This document shows, one piece after another, positions 24,090 to 36,347 of a stretch of DNA of 64,000 nt; position 1 is the first letter of the stretch, and the number at the start of each line of letters is the position of its first letter. This stretch comes from Cucumis sativus (taxonomy: Eukaryota > Streptophyta > Magnoliopsida > Cucurbitales > Cucurbitaceae). Location: positions 12,710,001-12,774,000 of the forward strand of contig NC_026660.2 of NCBI RefSeq assembly GCF_000004075.3. The letters run 5' to 3'. The notes beneath the pieces were generated by a model that did no database searches, was not told where the DNA came from, and saw only the letters and a program-made list of their open reading frames with translations. A program made the translations under genes and the position numbers.

Positions 24090-25590
24090 TAGGATGTATT
24101 ATCAATGAGGCCCAACTTGCTAACACAAAAGTCAAAGTTTGGTTGGAGAAGCCCCTTGGTAAGAACATTAGCAAGGGATGTACCAAATGCATATGCTCTA
24201 TTGTCAAGTCTTTCTTTGATGAAATGTCGGTCAATCTTAACATGTTTAGTGCTATCATGTTGAACATGATTGTTAGTAATATTAATAGCGGCTTTATTAT
24301 CACATAAAAGCTTCAATGGTGTCTTACATTCCTGATGAAGATCTCACAGGACTTTCTGAAGCCAAATTTTCTCATATATTCCCAATTCGGCCTCAGCACT
24401 GCTCCTGACCACAACACTTTACTTCTTACTCCTCCAAGTTACAAGATTGCCTAAAACAAAGGTACCATAACCAGAGCTAGACTTTCTGTCAACAACAAAT
24501 CCAGTCCAATATGAGTCAGTATATACCTCAATGGTATTTCTGTCTGTTTTTCTAAATATCAGCTATTTACCAGGTGTTGATTTCAAGTATCTCAAAATTC
24601 TGTTGACAGCTTTCATGTGTTCCTCATACGGAGCATGCATAAACTGGCTGGCAACACTCATAGCAAAGGAAATATAAGGACGAGTATGAGATAAGTAAAT
24701 TAATTTACCAACGAAGCGTTGGTATTGTTCTTTATCAACTGGAACTTGATCATCAAAGTTTTCCAGTTTACAATTGAATTCGATAGGAGTGTCAGTGGGA
24801 CGACATCCCAACTACATGTCTCGGTTAGCAAATCAAAAATGTATTTTCTTTGAGACACGGAGATACCTTCTTTAGATCTGGCCACCTCCATTCGAAGGAA
24901 ATATTTCAGATTTCTCAAATCCTTGATTTCAAATTCATCACCAATTCTCTGCTTTAGTTGACTGATTTCTGCCTTATCATCTCTAGTCAAAATAAATTCA
25001 ATCCACATAAATTATTAGAATAACAATCTTTCCTGTCTTGAAAACCTTTGTAAATAAAGTATGATCAAAGCGCCCCTGACTATACTCTTGGAACTTGACA
25101 AAGGTAGTGAATCTGTCAAACTATGCTCTGTGAGACTGTTTCAGAACGTATAGGGATTTCTGGAGTTTACACATATGCCGACCAAACTGGGCTTCAAATC
25201 CAGGGGGGCTCATGTAGACTTCCTTCACAAGGTCTCCATTCAAAAAAGCATTCTTCACATATAGCTGGTATAGAGGTCAATATTTGTTCACAACAACAGA
25301 TAACAGAACTCTAACATTATTCAACTTAACAACTGGAGAAAAAGTTTTTGAATAGTCAATACTATTGGTTTAAGTAAATTCCTTTGCAACTAATTTTTCA
25401 TTGTGTCTGTCAAGAGTACCATCTGCTCTGTATTTGAGAGAGAACATGCATTTGCATCCCACGGTTTTGTTTTGTGTTCCTTGGGTAGAGTACAAATGTC
25501 CAAAGTATTAACTATTAAGTAAGTAAACACCCATTTGTTATTATCTTTTAAAAAATCGTTATTTTGTGTCCTCAAAGAAACAACAAATTC
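24090..25590 (-). pseudogene. Broken copia pol (reverse transcriptase and RNase H)
   Basis: Minus-strand translation gives a degraded Ty1/copia polymerase in several frames. In order: an RT start ('KTVGCKCMFSLKYRADGTLD', 25.4 kb), '[11 protein letters not shown]' (25.2 kb), the active-site neighbourhood 'IIYVD' followed by a stop where a second Asp is expected (25.0 kb), 'FEIKDLRNLKYFLRMEVARS', 'VGKLIYLSHTRPYISFAMSV' (24.7 kb) and the RNase H part 'LCDNKAAINITNNHVQHDS' (24.3 kb). In-frame stops and frameshifts are frequent and integrase is missing. The element is dead. Its truncated 5' edge lies within about 30 bp of the first E2F site of H4 copy 3. Confidence 0.9.
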
Positions 25591-25611
25591 AAATGATTTT
25601 GGGAGTTTACG

Positions 25612-25634
25612 ATTCCCGCTCTCTACCCGCCAAA
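25612..25634 (+). promoter_or_regulatory. Paired E2F-type sites of H4 copy 3
   Basis: ATTCCCGC (25612-25619) and CCGCCAAA (25627-25634; reverse TTTGGCGG). Same convergent arrangement as in the other H4 promoters but with a shorter gap. Confidence 0.7.
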
Positions 25635-25706
25635 GATATTGAAAATGAAATCAAACCGCTTTTTATTTCACTTTTCAAAAATCCTTTACCACCATCCGCT
25701 CTACTT

Positions 25707-25794
25707 TCACATGGATCGACCTTTTCAGCCGTCCATCAACAATAGATCCAACGGGCCTCATATTTCTACCCTCTACCAAATCACACATATATAT
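25707..25794 (+). promoter_or_regulatory. Core promoter of H4 copy 3: degenerate octamer, nonamer-like site, TATA
   Basis: TCACATGGATC (25707-25717) differs from the Type II element at two positions, both inside the CGCG core. ATCCAACGG (25746-25754) follows at the same 39-bp spacing, and 'tcagccgtccatc' sits between them. TATATAT lies at 25788-25794. Confidence 0.7.
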
Positions 25795-25901
25795 TCTCTC
25801 TCCCCCCACCCAACTCATCATCGTCATCTCCACAACAAAATTTTCAAATTTTCCAATTGCCTTAATTCTTCTTCATCCCCGAAATCACCCATCTTCTCTG
25901 A

Positions 25902-26216
<315 letters not shown>

Positions 26217-29200
26217 GTTATCGTTCGATTGCAAGAATAATTGTAGACCTTGGCTGTAGATCTGGATTCTCCAAGAATGATTGTGTTTGTCCGTTCTTAA
26301 TCATTTGAGACAATGAATTGAAGAAATATAATTTCTTAGTATGTCCACTATCTTCTCTTTCTGTCACAAACTACGAAATTTTATAGCGATTTTCCGAATT
26401 ACAGAGTTGTTTATATTTTGAAGTATTGATCGGTCTAATGTTTTAATTGAATCTTCTACAAACTCACAGTTGATTGATTGTGTTAGTGTTTTAGGCATTT
26501 TGGATGATGTCTTCTCATTCCTAATTTTAAGGAAAGCGTAAGCGCGTCCCTTTCCTTCGCTATGACTTTTGGTATTGGGATGCCTTCATCTTGCGTATTG
26601 TTTCGTTGGGCGTCGACTTATAAAATGGACTCTTCCTTTAATTTCTACATAACAAATCATTTTCACTTCCTCTCTTGGTACTAAAACAAGGCTAGAATCA
26701 TGACGCATTTTAAAAGATGTACAAACTTGAACTTTAATAGGTTTTTGTTTTGCATATTATGTTAACATTTTTCACATTTGACTTGCTCATATCAACCGAT
26801 TTTTTACTAGAGAAAATCAAATTTATGAGGTCTAAACCCCCATTTGTTGTGTATTTTAATCCTTAGACCATTACAAAATATTTACTTTGATATTGTTAAC
26901 TCTTCAATGAAATAGTGAGCTAATGGTTTTAATTAAAGGTATGCAAAATTTGATTAGAGTCGATCTTTCATCAAAATTGCAACTGAACCACCATAACCGT
27001 TGCAAATAAACAGAAAAATGACAAGTTGAATGGAAAAAATCTTGTGCAACGATTATGTATTGTCAACTAGTTCTAAATGATTCTATTTTCTGCCACATCG
27101 ACCTACCTTGCTACCTCCCCATCGTCACTGGATCTTCCTCAACGAGTGCTTTCTCAAGTACGAGAATTACTACTCCTATAAGGAGTTCACATCTTCATCT
27201 AGGGATTATGTGAATTGCCCCTCAGAAATGAGTGAATTAATTAGGATTACGATTTGACGGAGTCTTAGAATTGCATAGTGTAGAATTATTTCACACATAT
27301 CCAACGTAACAGAACAAGTCCGCCCTAAATTTGGGTTCCATTTCATGAACAGGGAGAATAGTCCCTCTTTTCATGTGGAGGTAAGATAGACAATCCGGAG
27401 TACAACCCGTATAATATTGATTGAATTAATAATATATTCATTTATTTATATTGAAAATATTTTATTATTTATTTAATATTTATGTGTAATGTTTGAAATA
27501 TTACTTCTATTTAGAAACTTTGAATTTTTGAATTTATAATTTTTGGATGTGAGTATTTATCAACCTTTAACAATTAAAAAAGAAAAAAGAAATGAAAAAA
27601 AAGTTGGATTTTCAACCCAACTAACGCAAAACTAAACCAAAAATATGGCAAAACTAACCCAAAAATATGGATTGAAATAGAAATGCAACTCAACCCAACC
27701 AGATTACTCCCCTATAGGCAGCACCAAAGAGAGTTACAGATGAAGATTTCATAGACGGGGATTGTCCTAAATTCTTCCTTCCAGTTAATGTAACATCATG
27801 AAAACCATTTGAAATTTTAAAATTGTGACAATTTGACAAAAAAAGAAATTAGAGTTTCGTTGTACAAGGAAACCAAACCAGTATGTGTACAAGGGAAGAG
27901 ATTGCACTTCTTTTATAAAAAATGCCTAATCAATTAAGTCTTTCATGAAATACTTGAGAAATATCCAGTTAAGGAAGAATGGCACATAGAGGTCAACGAC
28001 ATCTGATAAAGGCAGATGAGAAAAAAAAAAACAGAATATAGAATCTATGTTTACATCCATCTTATTTTCCTATTAAACATATTCTTACAAGCTAAATGCA
28101 CCTATTTATAGCTTAGCTAAGACACTAAAAAGGTATTTTCCCTTCAGTTTTAATAGCAAAGATCAAACAAAACATTCTTAAATATCAGTCTACAAGAGTG
28201 AACCAAAATAGAACAAAATAGGATATAGACCGATTTAAAAGATTCCAAGCTAGTACCCTAAACTTCACCACAAAGGCCTACATGAGGACTTAGTGTAGAG
28301 AACAATGTTTGGTCGTTTGGTAAAACATTGTTCTCTTATAGTTCTATTATAAAAAGATCAAAATAAATAAACAAAGCTTCCTCAAATTAGAGTCGCGGTC
28401 TTCCAAGCACTGACACCATCTGATTCCATCGTGCAATCACATATATACATCCACATTTAACTGTGGAATCAAAAGACTTTCAGTCTGATATTCTATTTCA
28501 AATTTAACATCGCAATATACTATTAAAAATACATATATATATTAATTTGTGCTATTCATACCAGCTACGAAATAATCTATAAATTAGAACATTAAACATC
28601 CCCCCCCCCCCCCCCCCCCCCCCGTTATCTATATAAACAACCACATTCAGTCAAAATTGATATTGACATACACATTATAGCTTTTACAAATAAACCATCA
28701 AAACTGGTCCAAATTTAAATCGAAGGGGAGTATGGAAATATGAAGAAGGTGATATCAACATACCTATCTACGCTATTGATACTATATGTCAGTGAAAATA
28801 ATCATATGAAAATCCAATGGCATTACTCCTTACCCCTACACATATTCGTCTCAATCCACAGGCAGGTTGTTTTCAAATATTCAAACAAATGTAAATGCAT
28901 TGAATATGATTCCGAAGAGACCAAGTTTTTACCGCTCGTTGATCAGGGTCAAAATGCCATGATGCTATCCATGGTCTAATGAAGGAGATCATGTTGCAAG
29001 ACTAGCACTCAGCAGTATAAAAACTTGATACTGTCCCTCAACAGTGATGGTATTGTACCTCAAATGAAGGCCTCTGAGTTGCGGCAAACTGCTCAGCGGA
29101 TTCACTCCACAAGCACAGCAGTAGAATACCACCACCACGTTGCATACATTTGGACAATTACTTTAAAATAATGATATCTCACCTATTATCAGGCATTTTT

Positions 29201-29828
29201 ACTATAAAACGCAGGCAAAGATTCCATACACCAACAAAGGCTTATTCTTCTTGCAAATTTCTTAATTTCATTCGCCTCGAGTCGGATCCCATAGCTATGA
29301 AGACTGTTCATCTTTTAGCACGTTAGCCAACTCTCGGTTCAATGCCTTACATATTAGATTTATTGAGTTGAGGTTCCCTGAGAAAAAATTAAAAGAGAAA
29401 CATCATCAGTTACAATCATGAGAGAAAAATATGGAAATTAGCAGCACAAAAATATAGACATCATACCTCAATGGGGAACCGCAACTCATTTGATGTATAA
29501 TTAGCAGCCAGGGTTTTATTCCAACCAATGTCACCCTTGCAGATGTGATCAGGCTAAGGGAAATAGAAGATCCTTTGATTCCCAACTCATTAAATGAAAC
29601 AGAAAGGACTTAATGAATGAAAGCAGAGTACACAGTGACTACTGTTCATCAATTACATTACCGTGCTGAAGTCATACGAAAGCTAACAATAGAAAGCCCA
29701 AAAGCTGTAAAGAAATTCAAACCAATTCACGGAAAAACTATAGCCCTTTTCTGCCAAGTCTAGACAATGGTGGTGATACAGAGAACAGAGGGTGCTCGTT
29801 GAACCAAAAGCATCTATATAAGAACCAA
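26217..29828. other. Intergenic DNA between H4 copy 3 and ALY
   Basis: AT-rich with no recognisable gene. It contains the homopolymer at 28600-28623. Near 29.36-29.52 kb, minus-strand strings resembling splice acceptors ('ttttttctcagggaac') hint at extra 3' untranslated exons of ALY; this is unproven. The 79-codon frame at 28740-28979 has no known domain. Confidence 0.4.
28600..28623. repeat. Homopolymer tract of 24 C
   Basis: A run of 24 cytosines in AT-rich intergenic DNA. Such a long C/G run is rare in plant nuclear DNA and its length should be regarded as uncertain in any assembly. Confidence 0.95.
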
Positions 29829-31406
29829 CTAATTTATCTGCATAGACTCAGCATGATACTTTTCCAAGTCGGCATCAAGATCTTCAGCAGAAACCTTTTC
29901 ACTAGGGCCTCTTCCCCGCCCACGCCCTCTTCCAAAACCATGACCACGTTGACGTGATGGTGGACCACCCCTACCTTGCTGCCTGTTCCATTATAAAATG
30001 AATGTCACTATGATATGGATGGCTCAGAGGACGGTACCACTGATTATATAAAACAATGTAAAATCAAAGCCAAATAAACTGAGCTCAAAATATAAAGAGA
30101 CTTGAGTAAAGGGGACACACTACAAATGAAAAAAAATGGCTCCAACCATCTTTATCGTGTATCATTGTACAAATCTGTAAAAAAGTTATTCAAGTACGAA
30201 TTCATATGCCATAATTGTCTGCATCAGAGACAAATTTTCCCGAGAAAACATACAACAGCATACTCCACCTAAAATATACCACAAGTTAACTACTACAACA
30301 AATGAAGAGGCCGTAATACAAATCCTTTATAAGCAGAATTAAAGGTCACCAAAACAAGGGGAAGAAAACTTTAACAGTTATAATAAGACTTAAGAATCTG
30401 AAAACAGCTAATATCAATCTGAAAACTTTAACAGTAATACTTGCAATTCATGATATATTATGTTACAATATGCGGATGTAGTTAACTATTCCATCCAATT
30501 ATAAACAAATCTGTGTTCTAATTTCAATGATTAGGCATAAAAACATAATAGAGTTTATACCTTCTCGGAGCCCCATTTGAATTTTCGAAAGGGTTCACAG
30601 CAGCGGTAGGACCAACAGCAGGCGTGGAAATATTAGTTCCAACGATCTCTATCTTCATTGGTTTTCCATCAAGCTGAACGTTGTTGTACTTCTTTACAGC
30701 CGCAACAGCATCTAGTCGTCGTGAGAAAACTACTTCCGCCGTTCCCTATAGACAGAGAATTTCTTAACTTCGCCCAAAAATAGATAATGCTCAAGAACCA
30801 GTATCTTATGCCAGGCCTCGTAAGATACCTTGGATCTCCCACTTTTGTCATAATGGATTCCGTGGCGTTTCATATCACCAACTTCAGAAAAAAGTTCCTG
30901 CAAACACGAAGACTGTCAACAAAAGCAAACAAGAAAGGAAACAAGAAAGGAAACATCTCTTCTCGTTCCACTCATCCACAAGAGTTATAAATACCTTAAT
31001 ATCTTCGTTAGATACACCGTAATCCAAATTAGATATATAAAGCTTAGTCCCAGTCTGAATAGCAGAAGCTCGCCCACCTTGCACCAGAAATCCAGAACTC
31101 GGATCGGCGAACATATCATGTTGCCACGTCGTCTCCGGCGCCTAACGTTTAACAAATCAAAAACGTTCAAAACAAAACCTAAATCCAGAATTCAAGGAGC
31201 TAAATCGAGACAAATCGACATAAACATCGAGAAACTCGAAACCGTACCTTGGGAGCGGAATAAGGTGTGCGGTTAGCGGCGCGATTGGGGAATCTACGGA
31301 CGGGACCAGGTCCAGAACCTCTTCCTCGACCTCTAGAATTTCCGGATCTGGATTTCTTGTTGTTCTTTATGATATCGTCAAGACTCATATCCAAAGGAGC
31401 GGCCAT
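29829..31406 (-). CDS. ALY: ALY/THO4-type mRNA export adaptor (five exons)
   Basis: RNA-binding adaptor (Aly/REF, THO complex subunit 4) that links spliced mRNA to the helicase UAP56 and the export receptor in the nucleus. Coding exons: 31248-31406, 30995-31141, 30829-30897, 30561-30745, 29829-29982. They join in frame to 237 residues with GT/AG borders throughout. The N-terminal UAP56-binding motif is LDMSLDDIIK, followed by an RG-rich stretch. The RRM spans about residues 85-162, with RNP2 LYISNL (87-92) and RNP1 KGTAEVVF (125-132). The C-terminal RG repeats (GRGRGRGRG) end in a second UAP56-binding motif, LDADLEKYHAESM. Arabidopsis has four ALY genes and I cannot assign this to one. A telo-box (AAACCCTAA, minus strand) lies at 31482-31490 in the leader. 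Intron 3 is only 83 bp. Confidence 0.95.
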
Positions 31407-31481
31407 GGTTGAAGAGAAAATTGAAAGAAAACAAAGTTGAAGGAGTAATCGAAAAAAGAAGACTGACAAGAAAATGGGAAT

Positions 31482-31490
31482 TTAGGGTTT
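31482..31490 (-). promoter_or_regulatory. Telo-box upstream of ALY
   Basis: AAACCCTAA on the minus strand, about 75 bp before the ATG. Telo-boxes are common near transcription starts of plant growth and translation-related genes. Confidence 0.55.
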
Positions 31491-31509
31491 CGGAGATTCC
31501 TCGACGGTG

Positions 31510-32885
31510 TAATGGTTTGGTGAGAGAGATTTGGCGATGGAGGCCGATTTTTTTAGTCGATATAAAGACCTAAAGAAGACCGCGTAGTTTATACGCGTTG
31601 TTCCATTTTACGACGCCGTTTCACCCTCCCCAATATAAGTTACACGCGCCCGAGCGTGTATATACCGAAAATATTTAAGGAATTTTTTAGGGTTTTTCCA
31701 AAAGGTAAAAAATAAAAGAAACAAAATTCATTACATTGGAATAATATTTTTTACGACAAAAATAGGATAGTAATGAAAAAAATAAACAAAAAATGATAAA
31801 ACTAAAACTATGTAAATAATAAAATAAATTTGTTGTGGAGGCTAGTACAGCACCACCTTTAATTCACAGTCCAAGTGATTGGAGTTTATGATCAAAGTTT
31901 TGTTGATCTATTAGAATGCTTGTCCACATCTCTCATCCTAAACGGATTTCTAACCGCATCACCATTTTTTTTTTTCAAAGATTAAGAGCTAAATTATACA
32001 AAGTTTCATTATAGATCTTTTCATTACTTTTTATTTTTTATTCAGATTTTCCCAATCAATTTTAAAACATATTCACATGTTGTGTGCTATTTGAATTAAA
32101 TTCATTATATGATTATTTAATCATTAACTTTGAGCACTAAATTTAAGATTTACCCAAGATAAAAGCGAATGTACAACTACTAAGTGCTATATTAACCAAT
32201 TTTGTATTATTGTTAAAAATAAAAACAAAACCCCACAAGGTTTAAACTGAAAGATACGGCCACCAAAAAGTTTAATCAACTAATCCAAAACTTATGCAAA
32301 CCACCTCAAGGTTCAAAACAAACCCAAGTTTCTCACCATATCCAATTGAGTTTTGTCATGAACTCAATTTTGAAAGATGATTGAAGAGAAAGTTATCAAG
32401 GAGAGGGTACAATTCAATTCAGAATTAAGCTACACTAAACCCTAGAAATTTCACAAATCTGATGAAGAAATGGAGAAACTTTCAATGAACAATGCAACTA
32501 ACAAACGCTACACAAGTAAAATAGTCCCAAAATGATTAGATTAAATACCGATGTGATTATCCAAAATTCAAATGGAAATTGTTCCTTAACAGAAAGTATT
32601 AAATTCCAAATAACCAAAAAACCTAGTTCATCGTCTTGACAAACAGAGTCCCAATAATGATTCAAAGATCAGAGACAAAAAATTACATGATAAACAAAAT
32701 CACTTCAATTACCACCAGATGAAGAGAAGCATTTACAAAAGCATCTATATATGTGAAAAGAAATTCACAAATCCAAAAGATATTAAAGACACAAATACAT
32801 CGTAATAGTTAAAAATAGAGACACTAACCCTAATTTATTTCATCTAAAACCACCTATAGGATTCCAATCCACACTAAATTAAGAT
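31510..32885. other. Intergenic DNA between ALY and H2B
   Basis: Contains the ALY promoter side near 31.5-31.65 kb and otherwise AT-rich DNA. Roughly 32.7-32.88 kb is probably the H2B 3' untranslated region. No other gene is seen. Confidence 0.45.
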
Positions 32886-33344
32886 TTAAGAACTTGTGAA
32901 CTTAGTCACCGCCTTGGTGCCTTCAGATACTGCGTGCTTGGCCAACTCACCGGGAAGAACAAGTCTAACGGCCGTTTGGATCTCCCTGGAAGTGATGGTG
33001 GGCTTCTTGTTGTAGCGAGCCAATTTAGATGACTCTTGGGCGAGTTTCTCAAAGATATCGTTGATGAAACTATTCATGATTCCCATGGCCTTGCTGGAAA
33101 TTCCGATGTCTGGATGAACTTGCTTCAGCACCTTGAAGATGTAGATCTTGTACGTCTCTACACTCTTCTTCGTCCTCTTCTTCTTCTTGTCTCCGGCAGC
33201 AGCACCGCCTTCCTTTGGAAGCTTCTTACCGGCCTTGGGCTTTTTCTCCGCCGGGGCTTTCTCTGCAACGGTTTTCTTCTCCTCGGCCGGTTTTTCGGAG
33301 GCCGGCTTCTTCTCGGCGGGCTTCTTATCGGCCTTCGGTGCCAT
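32886..33344 (-). CDS. Histone H2B
   Basis: Core histone H2B, 152 residues, intronless. The tail (residues 1-60) is rich in K, P, A and E ('[20 protein letters not shown]', then 'KKKKRTKK'), typical of plant H2B. The histone fold follows: '[20 protein letters not shown]', '[19 protein letters not shown]', '[20 protein letters not shown]'. The C-terminus '[12 protein letters not shown]' contains K148, the position of the conserved ubiquitination site. Start and length fit the family. It is oriented against the H4 genes, about 6.7 kb from H4 copy 3. The promoter carries a TATA box and a tandemly duplicated regulatory block. Overlapping frames on the plus strand reflect the repetitive Lys/Pro/Ala codons. 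Confidence 0.99.
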   Translation of the reverse strand: MAPKADKKPAEKKPASEKPAEEKKTVAEKAPAEKKPKAGKKLPKEGGAAAGDKKKKRTKKSVETYKIYIFKVLKQVHPDIGISSKAMGIMNSFINDIFEKLAQESSKLARYNKKPTITSREIQTAVRLVLPGELAKHAVSEGTKAVTKFTSS

Positions 33345-33455
33345 CGGAATTTGTTCGGAAGAAAGAAAAGCGGTGAAAAATGAAGGATCGAATTGGATTC
33401 GATAAACAAAGAGCGAAATAAAGAATAATTCTCGAAGAATGGGGTTGGACTAATA

Positions 33456-33463
33456 TATTTATA
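33456..33463 (-). promoter_or_regulatory. TATA box of H2B
   Basis: TATAAATA on the minus strand, about 110 bp upstream of the ATG. Confidence 0.75.
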
Positions 33464-33466
33464 CTG

Positions 33467-33599
33467 GCGTTCGATCTGTTCTAATTCGCTGATGGGCTAA
33501 GGCCACAGATTGCTGACCTGTCTTGAAAAACATGCGTTAGATCGTGTTTTAGATGAGCAAATAATCAACGGTTGATAAGAGGAATGACTTCAGAAAAAG
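33467..33599 (-). promoter_or_regulatory. H2B promoter block, proximal copy
   Basis: Contains, on the minus strand, CTTATCAACCGTTGATTA (palindromic core ATCAACGGTTGAT on plus, 33564-33576), the nonamer-like ATCTAACGC and the string 'gaattagaacagatcgaac'. The whole block is repeated at 33657-33786. The CTTATCAACCGTYGATTA string is shared with the H4 copy 1 promoter. Confidence 0.7.
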
Positions 33600-33656
33600 C
33601 TTCCTCCTTGGCAAGACCGAATGATGTTGAAATTGGGCCGATGCAGGCCCATATTT

Positions 33657-33786
33657 GCGTTCGATCAGTTCTAATTCGCTAGGCTAAGGCCACAGATTGC
33701 TGACATGTCCTGAATAACATGCGTTGGATCGTGTTTTAGATTAGCAAGTAATCAACGGTTGATAAGAGGAATGGCTTCTGAAAAAG
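33657..33786 (-). repeat. H2B promoter block, distal duplicate
   Basis: Direct duplicate of 33467-33599, offset by 190 bp, with scattered substitutions and a few bases lost near the middle. The palindromic core is kept unchanged (33751-33763), while the nonamer-like site reads ATCCAACGC here. Confidence 0.85.
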
Positions 33787-33789
33787 TTT

Positions 33790-35700
33790 AGGTTGACCAG
33801 AAATTTAACAAATTTAAAGATTTAATTTTCATAAATCACAAATTTTTATTTTAATTATTAAAATGAAAAAAATATTGTTACCAAGTTGCCTTCTACCCTA
33901 AAAACTCTTTTCTAAATTCAATCATTTTCAAAACCCAAAATATCTCACTTTTCAAACCAAACTAAATAAACTCTTTCTTTAATTTTTTTTCCCAAAACTC
34001 TAACCATTCCAAATCCTCCACCCACAAATCCCAAAATTTCCTCTCAAACTTCATCTTCTTCGTTGTCATACCCATCTAAAATACATCAATAGACAATAGC
34101 CTATGACATCATATAACATCCAACCATCTATCTCAACCGACTTAATTTCATCATCTTGTCTATTACCATCTACACAATTATAAATTGGGAGACGCTAAAA
34201 TTTAAATTATTAGAAAATGAAAATAGCATAGCAACAAATAACTAAAATTAATTAAATCACAAAATGAAAAAACTAACACATTATTACTATAAGTAAAAAC
34301 GTTTCAACAACTTCAAATTAAATATAAAGATTATTAATAAATAAATAATAAATTACAATTTGATTAAAAAATGCAGTAAATTTCAAATACAACCACTTCA
34401 ATTTGGATAACTAATTATTTTAAAATTTATAGGATAATTTCTTCATGGAACTTAATAACATATGCTTTTACTTTACATTTACAAAACATACAAATACCTA
34501 GTCATTTAAAATCCTTGGCATCTAAAAGGATCTAAAAATTAAACCATCTTATAAGTTGGTTTAAGATTCCAATATAATTAAATAGATGTTTTCTATTTGT
34601 TGAAGTTTAAAAACAAATTTCAATATGTAATAAGCAAGATAGAAAGAAAAAATTAGTGTATTAAGGAAAGAGAAAAAATTAAACCATTGTGTAAATTGAT
34701 TTATAATTCTAATGTAACTAAATAAATACATAAGTATTTTGTATTTCTTGAAATTGAAAAAAAAAATCAATATACAAGATTGAAGGGAGAAAAATAGTGT
34801 ATGACCAAAAGTTAAAATTTAAGCCTACTTCAATTTTAAAGAATTTAAGAAAAGTTTATCATTCAAAAAATGAAAAATGTGAATACAAAATACCATGTAT
34901 TTGATATTTAATTTACCGCGTAGATACGTTATACTTCCAGCAGCATCAACCGATACAGAGACAATAACCACGAATAAAAAGTCGAATAAGACACAAATAG
35001 ATTGGAGCACGAAAAAAATTTACCTTGAATACGCTCAACAAATTGTTGAAACAAAAATTCAAATAGAACATACACCTCAACGATACGAGATACTAAGAAG
35101 TTTCTATCCATCTAGCAAAAAAAGTAGTTTTTTACCAATTGTAAAGCCATTTAAAAAACGTAATGAGAGCAAGCAAATAAATAGGTTTTTCTTAGAACAT
35201 ATTTGCTCTAAAAGGTAAACCTTCTTTAATGAGGATATCAGATTTGTGACGATTAAAAAGCTTAAAAAATAATTATTCTATAATCAAACTCTGATGGTTG
35301 GACACAATGTTTTGTTTCTACTAAATCAAATTTAAGTACACTGTATTTTTCGAAGTGCATAACATATCACATACTCAACAACAACACATAAATTATTTAA
35401 ATCACTTAGAGGGAATTTTTATAAAAGCAACATGAGCCATGAGACAACCTTATCTTCAACAATTCTAATAAGATTAGAACTATTGTAGCCAAGCTAGTAA
35501 ACCGTCAAACGAGACACAAAGTTTAGAAGAGGGAAAAAGCTTACCTTAAATACAATCTATGAATTGTTAGAATGAAGAATTGGATGAAATCTCAACAAGA
35601 AAAGGAGGTTCGCCGAGAGATAAACGAAAAAGTGTCATAAGATTCTTTTCTGATGAATAAACATGTGTCAGGATCAGAGTTGGACAAAATGAGTCGAGAG
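33790..35700. other. AT-rich intergenic DNA with a diverged duplication
   Basis: No believable gene. A segment near 34990-35055 ('agacacaaatag...atttaccttgaatac...aaattgttgaa') is repeated in diverged form at about 35511-35575. Both contain a minus-strand splice-donor-like AAGGTAA, so they could be fossil exon ends. The 107-codon frame at 34895-35218 covers the first copy and has no known domain. Confidence 0.4.
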
Positions 35701-35701
35701 T

Positions 35702-35783
35702 GGATCTTTTGACGCACAAGATTACGACGTCGAGAGAAGTGTGTCGGATCTCTTGACACTTAATCTTGTGCGTCAAGAGATCC
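35702..35783. repeat. Inverted repeat with 23-bp arms
   Basis: The arm at 35702-35724 (ggatcttttgacgcacaag + atta) is the reverse complement of 35761-35783 with one mismatch, separated by 36 bases. The spacer contains the palindrome CGACGTCG (35725-35732) and a third partial copy of the arm ('ggatctcttgacacttaa'). It could fold as a hairpin or mark a small inverted-repeat element. No promoter or terminator is evident. Confidence 0.85.
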
Positions 35784-36347
35784 TATATTTTTTTTGTATA
35801 AAAATACACTTTCCATAATAATTGAAGGAGTTATGTATCAATGGAGAGCCTTTAAAAAAAAGTATTTCAGAGCTGGTATACTTTCATATTTATTCAAAGT
35901 TAAAAATACAAAAGTTGAACTCCATCCTTACAAACCTTTTCTCAAAGTATAGGTCTTACCATTCTTACCTATAAGTTGAAACATAACAAAACAAATCAAA
36001 GATGAACAAACCAAAATGATTCACCATAAAATCCTAAAATAAAGAACAAAGTCAACATTGCTAAATGAAAAATTAACAATCGGTGATCACTACGACATCT
36101 TCTTCTTTATTTCTTTCTTTATTCTCTATGTTGTACCATCATTCTTGACGTCAAACCCTAACGGTGGCACACGGCGTCCTCTTCCTCTTCTTCTTAGATA
36201 TGGAAGAAAAGACACGCCCAAAGAAGAAAAACAGGGTAAAAGGGGAAGGAGAAGGAAGAAAAAAATAAAATAAGAAAAGAGATGGGAGAGAGACGTCAAA
36301 ACAGGACAAAAAGATAATAAAATAAAGAAAGGAGAGGGAATTGACAA

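Noticed and set aside
24995-25015. Possible active copia reverse transcriptase
   Set aside because: A stop replaces the second Asp of the active-site motif, and further stops and frameshifts lie on both sides.
28740-28979. 79-codon frame downstream of the C-run
   Set aside because: No domain, AT-rich codons and no supporting context.
33036-33409. Frames of up to 115 codons overlapping H2B
   Set aside because: They are shadows of the Lys/Ala/Pro-rich H2B tail in other frames.
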